The notes under the pieces were generated by a model. That model was not told where the DNA came from, did not search any database, and saw only the letters and a list, made by a program, of their open reading frames with translations. From positions 4,712,177 through 4,776,176 of the forward strand of contig RPFO01000027.1 in the NCBI GenBank assembly GCA_009746045.1: a stretch of 64,000 nt of DNA, written 5' to 3'. How positions within the stretch are numbered: the stretch's first letter is position 1; each line of letters opens with the position of its first letter. The translations under genes were made by a program, and so were the position numbers. This document shows positions 35,286 to 43,095 of the stretch, one piece after another. The DNA comes from Mesostigma viride. Its lineage: Eukaryota; Streptophyta; Mesostigmatophyceae; Mesostigmatales; Mesostigmataceae.

Positions 35286-37667
35286 TACACACACACAATG
35301 TAGGCAGAAAAGCCTCACTGCCATCTTCGTTGATTTAAACAAACAAAACCTTTCAGCTGCACTACGTCCTCCCTATATGTTAACATATTGAATCGTTCCC
35401 CTGTCACCCACCCCACCCACCACCCAACCCCAGGTGGACAAGCTTTTACTCTATGGCTTCCTACGTCTCACAAAAGTCCCTTTTAAAGATTCCCCTTCCA
35501 CTGCCCCCCCCCCCCCTTCCCCTCCATACCCCCAGGTGGACAAGCTGCACTGCATCCGCCACATCATTCTCACAAAGGACTTTCTAATCCACTACCACGT
35601 CCCCCCCCCCCCCCCTACCCCAGGTGGACAAGCTGCACTACATCCTCCACATCAAGGAGATCCCGACGGAGGAGGGCCGGAACGCGGAGCTGGCGCTGCT
35701 GCGGCGCCGGCCCGACGAGGCCGAGTCCATCCTGCTGCAGGCCGGCCTCACGTTCCGCGCGATCAAGATGAACGTGAAGCTGTTCAACTTTGACCGGTGG
35801 GTTGTGGTGGTTCCAACTCTGACTGGTGGGTGGTGCCTTACGAAGCTGTAGTGGTTCAGGTGGTTGGACTAGCGAAGATGAACGTGAAGCTGTTCAACTT
35901 TGACCGGTGGGTGGTTGTGATGCGCTGGACCATTACCCGTGGGTGGTGGTGATGCGCTGTCGGTTCGGGTGGTTCCCCTCGCGAATGCTATCAACGGGAC
36001 AGCTATCACCTGCGCGATCATATGCGCTGGTTGTCTCTTTGATGTGTTTGAGTTCTCTCATGGATATATCCACGATATGTTGATGTTGACGATATATTGA
36101 GCGTCAAGCTCTGTTACTTCCAACGGTGGGCGGCAGCGCTGGTGTAAAGAATACATAGGAGGTGTTACGAGAGTCTATTGCTTGTTGTGCTGCAGATATA
36201 TATGAGCCAAGGTACCATGCAGATAAGTTGTCAAAAACAGGTAGTCGAGCTTCTGGTCTGATCTTGCCATCATGCTGATCTGTCCTCGCGGGTCTGGTCT
36301 GTGAGTGTGACATCCTTGTTTGTGACGTCTGCCAGCGCTCTGGAGCTTGCGATCGACCACTAGATGTTTTTTAGCTCGGTGGCGGCCATTCCCTCTCTCT
36401 CCATCCAGCCCAGCACTCACGCTATAGGGTCCTTCAGCACTCGCGCTGTATGGTCCTTCAGCACTCAAGCTGTAGGGTCCTTCAGCACTCACGCCCTGTA
36501 GGGTCCTTCAGCACTCGCGCTGTATGGTCCTTCAGCACTCGTGCTGTATGGTCCTTCAGCACTCATGCTGTATGGTCCTTCAGCACTCGCGCTGTATGAT
36601 CTCATCCTCCTCCCTGCGTGCATCCGCGTGCGTGCAACTTAATCCGCGTGCGTGACGTCTGTGTGTGTGACATCTGCCAGCGCGCTGGAGCTCGCGGTAA
36701 ACTACAAGACGCACGTGGACACAGTGCTGTGGTACCGCGGGCAGTACTTGGAGAGCGTGCGGCAGCCCGAGACCAACCAGCGCTTCCTTCAGTACTCGCA
36801 GCAGGTGAGGGGGGGATGAGAGAATTATGGTGGGTGATGCGACGAGGTCAGAATTAATGGAATGACATTACAGTGAAAGAGAGGGTGGGTGGATTCGTGG
36901 GGTTGGATTTGATTGGGTCGTGATGAGAGAGCATCTGGTGGATGGACGGGAGAGCATCTGATTATGGTGGGTGAGCATGATGTGTTAATCGATTAATGCA
37001 CAGCGAGGGGCAACAGCCAGAGACCAATCTGTGCTTTTTTTCCGGTACACACAGTAGGTGAGCGGCTGGGGGGTGGACAACATGTGGCTATACATCAACC
37101 AGGAGTGATTGTCCCTGGGAGGGGGGACAGTGAGGCGATAGGTTTGGACACTGGATGGGATATGGAGTAATTTGGGTTGAGGCGTGCCAGAGACTTGGCT
37201 TGGTTCTGCTGCAACCGCCCAAGGTGGCAGCAGAAGAACGGCGCATAGATGATGGTTCAAGAGGCTTGGTGGGTGATGCGCTGGTTGGCGTGCGGTGCTG
37301 CTAAGGACAACCCACTTGCATCCTCTTTCGCTCGCGGTGGTGTCACCAATCATTACCTGCTTACGTCCTCTTATGAACTGTGAGGTTGTGCTCTCTTCTC
37401 GTCTCTGTCATCTTGTCAATTTCCGACAATGTGCTATGAAGTTAGACAACTATGTGCTCTCTTGAAAATGTGGCAATGTTCTCGTTTATCGCAGTCTCAC
37501 TACACGGTTTATTGATGTTACCGTTCCTCAATCAATTTGTTATTTGTTGTTTACCTGTTGTTATCTTGGGACAGGTGGAGGTCGACCCCGAGAAGATCCG
37601 TGCCAAGATGCAGCAGGAGAAGGAGAAGGAGGCGGCCCGCCCAGGGGCCCGCCGGTACCTGGCTTGA
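15250..37667 (+). CDS. IFT80: intraflagellar transport protein IFT80, 19 exons, 763 aa
   Basis: Exons: 15250-15286, 16056-16165, 17487-17592, 18284-18376, 19341-19427, 19741-19829, 23621-23731, 24643-24780, 25561-25746, 29584-29760, 30492-30582, 31206-31289, 31669-31829, 32213-32382, 34124-34295, 34931-35020, 35624-35796, 36681-36804, 37575-37667 (TGA). All are GT-AG with matching phases; total 2,292 nt, 763 residues (human IFT80 is 777). The first exon is only 37 nt (MRLKI...); its last base completes the His before [18 protein letters not shown]. Two WD40 propellers (about residues 15-290 and 300-560) show [48 protein letters not shown] and [20 protein letters not shown]. The C-terminus is helical ([20 protein letters not shown]). 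IFT80 belongs to IFT complex B (peripheral IFT-B2) and is needed for anterograde transport and cilium assembly. Confidence 0.96.
16166..17486 (+). other. IFT80 intron 2, no further feature
   Basis: 1.3-kb intron. It contains loosely repeated AGTGCTTTC/GCAGTGC words at 16240-16400 with CAGTAGAAATGTCTT twice (about 16278 and 16357), a weak tandem duplication. No additional exon is needed: exons 2 and 3 join directly to give the expected spacing between the WD-repeat strands. Confidence 0.6.
17911..17944. repeat. (CAGG)n microsatellite
   Basis: Eight tetranucleotide units in IFT80 intron 3. Confidence 0.95.
20230..23446. repeat. 3.2-kb (CCCCTT)n polypyrimidine array in IFT80 intron 6
   Basis: The sense strand is uninterrupted pyrimidine for about 3.2 kb. 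It begins as CCCTTT hexamers (about 20246-20362), then runs as CCCCTT hexamers with CCCTT pentamers interspersed, and a few C6 runs and TTCTT variants. The opposite strand is (GGGGAA)n, with G-quadruplex and triplex (H-DNA) potential. All six frames are open, which produces giant spurious Phe-Pro/Ser-Pro or Gly-Lys/Gly-Arg reading frames. It ends 175 bp before exon 7. Confidence 0.98.
25820..26275. repeat. (GGTG)n/(GGCG)n microsatellite after an IFT80 donor copy
   Basis: G-rich tetranucleotides, GGTG then GGCG then GGTG, start at a duplicated copy of the exon 9 donor (25803-25830), whose sequence is already CAGGTGGGTGGGTGG. Strong G-quadruplex potential lies on the sense strand. Confidence 0.97.
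26407..26598. repeat. (ATTCT)n pentanucleotide array
   Basis: About 38 copies of ATTCT in IFT80 intron 9, essentially perfect. Confidence 0.98.
26805..28057. repeat. 161-163 bp satellite, eight tandem units
   Basis: Units begin at GGCTGCCTGTGACGACACAG: 26975, 27136, 27297, 27458 and 27619 are spaced 161 bp apart, then 27782 and 27945 are spaced 163 bp, with an earlier unit near 26813. Each contains CTATACCCAAGTCTCTGACG and CCATCCATCCACCC. Units are almost identical. Three diverged relatives sharing the AAGTCTCTGA(T/C)GGC end lie at about 28407-28500, 28567-28670 and 29038-29125. All are inside IFT80 intron 9. Confidence 0.95.
31311..31420. repeat. donor-like tandem repeat after IFT80 exon 12
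   Basis: Three units of about 33-40 bp containing GAGTGAGTGGAGTGTTATAG / GGGGCAAGGA follow the exon 12 donor (AAGA|GTGAGT). Each repeats a GTGAGT-like site. Confidence 0.75.
32447..33155. mobile_element. foldback element 1 with (CATC)n/(CCAC)n core, IFT80 intron 14
   Basis: Arms of about 140 bp (32447-32587 and 33015-33155) are inverted copies of one another at roughly 85-90% identity. The tips read GGCGGAGCCCATTTTCGGAA on the left and its complement on the right. Between them lie (CATC)n at 32643-32861 and (CCAC)n at 32862-33000. No transposase frame is present. The same tip sequence bounds a second element at 51610-52257. I found no clear target-site duplication. Confidence 0.85.
35250..35300. 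repeat. (CT)n(CA)n microsatellite
   Basis: Compound dinucleotide tract in IFT80 intron 16. Confidence 0.9.
36405..36600. repeat. 24-27 bp minisatellite, IFT80 intron 17
   Basis: About eight copies of GGTCCTTCAGCACTC(G/A)CGCTGTA in tandem, upstream of exon 18. Confidence 0.9.
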
Positions 37668-39130
37668 ACCAATGCAAGTATAAGTAAATTTGGTGACAAG
37701 GATTTGCCTGGCTTCAGGAGCTAGAATACATGGATACTACAAAGACCCCAGCAACATGCGAATATTTCCGGACAAACTGGTAATTTGCATGTCCGATGCC
37801 ACATGCTGCTCCCAAGCAAGCTGACTCCAAGCCAGCCAGGTTTGGGGTCACCCTCCTGGTACATAGATGTGTTGGGTACCGTGCGGGATGCCAGCCTGGA
37901 CGTAGGGTCTAGTCTTTGCGTGTGGGTTTCTGTGCCGGCAATGATAATCTCCTCAGTGCCATTCTAGGAAACTGTTACTAAGCGAGACAACTGTTCCTGG
38001 ACACATGGTGGTCCAACATCGTGTGCCGACTAGAGCAGTTGTCTGAGAGGAAAGGCGCGCAGATGGTTGGTGAGACGAATGAACCAATGCTGAGTGTGGC
38101 ATGCATACTCATGCGCATGACATATACGGGTGACGATGCGCTTCTGGGAAGCAGCGATATTGTGCCGCCATGCTGCCATATTTCTCCTTGATAATTCTGG
38201 ACAGAATGACCTATTATGTAACAAAAACTTCTCCCATGTGATATTTTTTTCCCGTGAACAGGCCGACGAGTAAGTAAGGACTTGCGTGTCATGCGCATGG
38301 GCATGCCACGGAGTACTACGCTAATCTCATACAAGTATCGTCTGCATCATGCCCCAACCACATTAAGTGAGACAACTATATAGTCACTAGAGGGGGATAT
38401 GATCCTCATCTGAGCTATCCTCTACTGTAATAGCAGACGAGGCGGTATTGTCACGGCTATCCTCAGGGGCAATAACCTCCACCCGCGGACTTCTAGCATG
38501 CTAGCAATCTTGGATGTCTGGATGACGCGGAGTTGCTATCTGCGACTCCAGACCTGGGCGAGTGAGTCGCGCCGGCTTGCCTTCGCGGGTGAAGTATATC
38601 CGTAGAAAAGTACCTCATCGGGTACTCCGTGGAATGCCTTCAGTGCGCATGTTCACGCACTTACGTCTTACTTACTTACTTATGCTAGCAATGGGCGGCG
38701 GGGCCCGTGGGGAGAAAACAGAAGCATGCCCCTCAGGAACGGGTGCTTATCGCAGACGGCAGCCCATTTCTCCTTGTCAATCATGTGGGCGCGGAGTACA
38801 GATAATCCCAGAAGCCCTGCATCCTCAAGCAATTGTGTCACATAGGTCGACGGGTTGCGCCACGTCGGTGCGGGGCGCGTGCAAGTTTGCCAGTGGGTTG
38901 CGACAGGACAAGGGGACCCTGCCATAGGAGGAGGTGTCTACCTGGTGTTACGTCCCGGCCCTTTTGGACGGACGTAACAATGGAATAAATTATGTAGTTT
39001 GACTTGTTGTCATAGTCCGTAGGACTTTGGGGCTCATTTCGGGACTTAATTTGGGAATTGTCCCTTGGTCAGGACTTTTGTATGGAACTATGACACATGC
39101 TGATATAATTTTCCGAATCTAAAACGCAAT
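37668..39130. other. intergenic region 3' of IFT80
   Basis: No gene is supported. An inverted repeat GTTACGTCC...GGACGTAAC lies at 38946-38978, and the phrase TGTTACGTCCC recalls the reverse of the end of repeat A. No canonical polyadenylation signal is obvious after the IFT80 stop. Confidence 0.5.
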
Positions 39131-40931
39131 ATATGACGAGCAAACGCCTGTCGACGCAACGCAGTTTGGCGGATGCGCTCGCCTTTGACAATGCGGCAGC
39201 TGAGGCTGCCGCCTCGCCAGATCCGGCAGGCAGCGGTGACACTAGTCGTGCACTGGTGGTCACCCAGCAACCTCCCGGCCTCAATGCCTCGCCATCGGCA
39301 TCGCCCGACCCTAAACGCGCCCGCTCAACCGACAAACCAGGAGGGTCTTCACGCCCCTCGGAACCGCGCTTTCGGCTCAAATCTTTCCAGGTCGATGATC
39401 ACGACTGGACCAACATGTCTCCGTCCGAGGCTCTGGACTGCCTCTTCTACGGGGACTACGCCTCGCTTTACGACCTGTGCATCCATCTCCACGCCACCCC
39501 GGACGCCTCCTCGTCACCGACGGCCGTCGCTGGCACAACGTCAGCATGGTTTTCGGCTCCCCCCGCCCCGTTCTCCAGCACGCCATCCTCAACTCCCTTC
39601 TCCAGCGCTCTGACGGCGAGATCTGGGCTCCATCCATCTCCGCCCCCACCCTCCGTTTCATCCTCATGGAAGCCTTTCAGCAGCACGTGACCCCCCTTGC
39701 TGCCGACGTCGCAGCAATGGGTGGCACGCTGACTGCTGAACTTCCTCACATTTCCACCGCCGCCGCATCCACCTCCACTGCCATTTCCGCCTCCACTGCC
39801 GACATCAAAGCCCAGCTCCTCGACATCGACCAACGCCTTCAAGCCACCGCCAACGCCCTTGAGAGCTTGCATGACACCGCCGGCCTCACCGCCCAGGCGG
39901 TGAAGGACATCGCCGCCCAGCCGGCGCCTGCTGGCCCGGCCGGCGATGCTCCCTCCACCTGGGCGGACTTGCTTAAGCAGCACACCACCTCCACCACCTC
40001 CACCATCTCGGCACAACTCAAGCAACAAGCCCTCGACTTTCGCGAGGAAGCCGACATCGCCCGGCGCAGCCACAATGTCATCGTCAAGCACTTCGACCAG
40101 CAGGCAGGTCAGACCTCCACGAGCCTTCTTGAGGCATTTAAGCGCGCCATTCTTGCCCCCATGTTACTCACTGGTGAGCTGGACATGTCGGCTGTCCGCC
40201 TCCCCCGCGCGCGGGGGAAGGCTGGCCCAGCACCCGTGCTCCTCACCTTTAAGTACATGGCGGACAAGCTGGCGTTCCTTAAATGCCGCAAGAAGCTCTC
40301 GGAGACTCGCTTCACGCTGGACGACGACTTGACCCTGGCCCAGCAACAGCGGCGACGCGAGCTATGGCCGACCTACCTTCAGCTCCGGCAGAGCGCAAGG
40401 GGGAAGCCGGTATACTGGAGGGGGGCGGTCATCCACGTTGACCACAAGCCCTGGCAGCCCCCTCCTGCCACCTCAGACTAGGAATATATATCACCAGTAG
40501 TGTAGATTAGTAAGGCTTAGCCTAGCATGTGGCCCACGCGCATGTGCGCCCATAATGGCCCCCAAGGATGTTGCCTTTAGAATTTAGCCAAGCCATGCCT
40601 ACTATAATGGGACCCCCATGGATGTTGCATTAAGAATTTGGCCATGCTATGCCATGCAGAGAGACGCTCTCTGTCGAGAAGCCATGCCCTAGCCCTTGTA
40701 TAGCCATGATGATCTTCCTCCCCCGTGCCAGGATCCCCTTCGCTGGGTTGAACCTGAGACAGCATGGTGGTGCAGGTGCCCTTGCGGCACCTAGAGCAAG
40801 TGTTGCTTACATTCCCACCCTTGCATGAAGTAGCCTAGGATGTATTGAAAGCCATATGCCCCTTCTCAGGGATATGTGCTACATTGACTCCCAACGGAGT
40901 GATGTTGATAATTAATTAATTAATTATGACA
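39000..40931 (+). mobile_element. ORF1-only non-autonomous LINE-like element
   Basis: The ORF1-like frame is followed by a 3' region (40800-40910) that matches the 3' ends of the neighbouring minus-strand LINEs: CCTTGCA(T/G)GAAGTAGCC, then GGGATATGTGCTACAT, then the hairpin ACTCCCAACGGAGT and an (AATT)n tail ending near 40925. The 5' boundary is a guess. Confidence 0.65.
39133..40481 (+). pseudogene. LINE ORF1-like protein with one frameshift
   Basis: Two overlapping frames make one protein of about 450 residues if a single frameshift near 39480-39530 is allowed. The N-terminus is Ser/Pro/Ala-rich. The middle (about 39720-40130) is Thr/Ala-rich with heptad-like helices suggesting a coiled coil. 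The C-terminus follows the L1 ORF1 RRM/C-terminal-domain pattern: VLLTFKYMADKLAFLKCRKK, then LDDDLTLAQQQRRRELWPTY, then YWRGAVIHVD. Such proteins bind LINE RNA. No reverse transcriptase follows on this strand. It could instead be a domesticated gene. Confidence 0.65.
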
Positions 40932-40933
40932 GT

Positions 40934-41456
40934 TTGTGTGATTCGGACCAGTTATTTTGGGCCTAGGTTGTTGTATGCGTGTATCTTCTAGGGGCCGGTG
41001 CAGTCGCGCCGCGCTGCGTACTTTATAGCTAGTTGAGATATTGTACTCATGCGTGGATTCTGTAGGCGAGGGTCGATGTCGACCCGAGGATCTTGTGTGG
41101 ACTGCACATTGCTTTGGAAGGTTGGCGCCATGTCGGCGCCCCTTGCCAGCTTGGTGGCAGACCTAGGTGAAATTGGTCCGAGGACGAGAGTCTCGTCCTC
41201 TTGGTTTGATGAATGTAAAGTGCGATGACGCCTTCATATTAAACCTGGGGCAACTATCCATTTGTAATTGGTATTGCTAGCCATTATAAGTGTGTATTAA
41301 TTCTAGCTTGGCATCAAGTCGCGGTGCCAGATATCGCACGACCCCAGTCGTGAAGCGCAATCTGCATTAGGCCACCTTGAATCTTCCTAATTCCGGCATG
41401 GTAGATCTTTCGCTACGTAGCTCAGACTAGGTGTGTCTGGGCTGGGACGTAACACC
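40934..41456 (+). repeat. repeat A copy 2
   Basis: Uninterrupted copy of the structured dispersed repeat at 11651-12355. Hairpins are preserved: GGTCGATGTCGACC, GGCGCCATGTCGGCGCC, GAGGACGAGAGTCTCGTCCT and CACGACCCCAGTCGTG. It starts just after the (AATT)n tail of the ORF1-only element and ends at GGGACGTAAC, where a LINE tail begins. Confidence 0.9.
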
Positions 41457-41990
41457 TGGTTGAATTGAATTGAATTGAATCGGAACATACCTCCGCTGGG
41501 AGTAAATGTAGCACATATCCCTGAGATCGAAGGGGCATATGGCTTAATTAATACATTCTGGGCTACTTCCTGCAAGGGTAGGGTATCTACCTGGTTGGCC
41601 GCCTGCAGGGCCCACATCGGTATTCACGTACCTGCTGGTCTGTCCGGGCAAGATGGTCGGCACTAGAGGAGGCGCGGCGGTGTCGGATGGTATGGGTGAC
41701 AAGAGGGAGCTCGCAGTAGAGCTCGGCCACTGAGGGTGCGGCGCTCTTAGTAGAGGACGCCGAGGATGTGACGGAGCATTCGAGTGACACTGCCGTCAAG
41801 CTGCTTGCTCAGCGCCTGGGGCCTGGCACTGGGTCCACGCCTCGCAGCCTGAGGAGGATGCTGAGGACAAGGGCCTTGAACAGAATGCGCTTGCGCCCGG
41901 CTCACTCAGGTAGCAACATGTCCAGAACCTGTCGAGGCGGCGGAGAACCTCCCAGGCCTGGCCAATGGATCGAATTGAATTGAATTGAAT
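41457..41990 (-). mobile_element. degraded LINE 3' fragment
   Basis: Minus-strand remnant of a LINE 3' coding end (a HTIRHRRASSSADHLARTDQ-like block), followed by CTTGCAGGAAGTAGCCCAGA, GGGATATGTGCTACAT, the hairpin CTCCCAGCGGAG and a (AATTC)n tail at 41457-41480. Frames are broken. Confidence 0.75.
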
Positions 41991-42028
41991 TGAATTGTAA
42001 CATAACTCCGTTGGGAGTATATTAAAAA
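41971..42028 (-). mobile_element. minimal LINE 3' tail insertion
   Basis: Only the terminal hairpin ACTCCCAACGGAGT, TATGTTAC and (AATTC)n remain, wedged between two other LINE ends: an extreme 5' truncation. Confidence 0.55.
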
Positions 42029-42029
42029 T

Positions 42030-42890
42030 TAAATTAAATTAAATTATAACATGCCGCCGTGGGGAGGTCATGTAGCACATATTCCATGATGGATGGGGTG
42101 GAGGAAGCCGCGTGATCGAACTATCCTAACTCTAAGCTATCTAGAAAATCCTAACTACACTACTCATCAAAACGCCTCCTCCGCTTGGGGGGAGGTGGCT
42201 TGCCCACAGGGTCGGGCGTGTGCGCCTTGACAATCTTCTTCCACCGCGTCTTGTCCTGCATGGCAGTCCAAAGACGGGAGAGAGAGTGGATGCGGTGCTC
42301 AAACTGGGCTGGGACCACTAGGTCGTCCAGCAACATCTGAACGTAGTTCGTTACAGGTTTCCCTACCCTTTAATTTGGGAATGTCCTCGGGGCCAGGCCA
42401 GGTCAGAATGTGCCGCCCTGGCTGGCCAAGCCGCTGGGGGCCGGCCAGACCGAGGGTGGTGTCGACCTGGCTGGTGCGGGCAAGGTGTCCTACAAACGCT
42501 ATCCTACGCTGGGCACCTAATCTCGTCCGAAACACGAGGCATGCCATGATACAAAGACTCTGATGACGGACGCTCCGAAAAACCTACGTTAAGGACCTGT
42601 CGGAGCATCCGGTAAACCGTGCCGTCTAGCCTAGCTGCCAGTTTGGGTGGTCCGAGGGTCCACGCCTCGGCGCCATACGTGAGCACCGTGAGGACGAGAA
42701 CCTTGAAGAGCATGCGCTTGCGGTGCCCGCCCAGGCCCTTCGAGCGCCAGTAGGGTGTGAGCGAACGGAGCTTGGCCCAGGCAAGGCCGATGCGGGTGTC
42801 CACATCGTCGGCGGTGTCAGGAAGCCAGCTCCCCAACAGCTTGAAGCGGTCGCGGAGCGGGACCTCCGTCCCGTCGAGCAGGCGCGGCAG
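42030..42890 (-). mobile_element. LINE 3' fragment with reverse transcriptase C-terminal region
   Basis: Reads RFKLLGSWLPDTADDVDTRI, then VLVLTVLTYGAEAWTLGPPK and RRIAFVGHLART, typical of the post-catalytic region of LINE reverse transcriptases. The frame is interrupted, and a basic tail (PPPPKRRRRFDE) lies near 42150. The 3' end has ATATGTGCTACAT, CTCCCCACGGCGG and (AATTT)n. Confidence 0.8.
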
Positions 42891-43095
42891 TTGGGAGTAT
42901 ATGTAGCACATATCTCGGAGAAGGGGTATATGGCATATAATACACTCTGGGCTACTTCCTGCAAGGCTACTAGGGTGTAAACTACACCTGCTCTGGGCCT
43001 GCACAAAGTGCACCTGCACACCACTATGACTCAGTATCCGAGCACCTAACGAAAGGTGCTGGCATAGGGGGGAAGATCAGCATGGCTATATACAA
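42891..43095 (-). mobile_element. LINE 3' UTR fragment
   Basis: Carries CTTGCAGGAAGTAGCCCAGA and ATATGTGCTACATATACTCC, then joins abruptly to the next LINE fragment at 42890 without its own tail. Confidence 0.6.

Noticed and set aside
41190-41240. Hammerhead ribozyme within repeat A
   Set aside because: A TTGATGAAT stretch next to a strong stem is suggestive, but the CTGATGA and GAAA core boxes are not both present.
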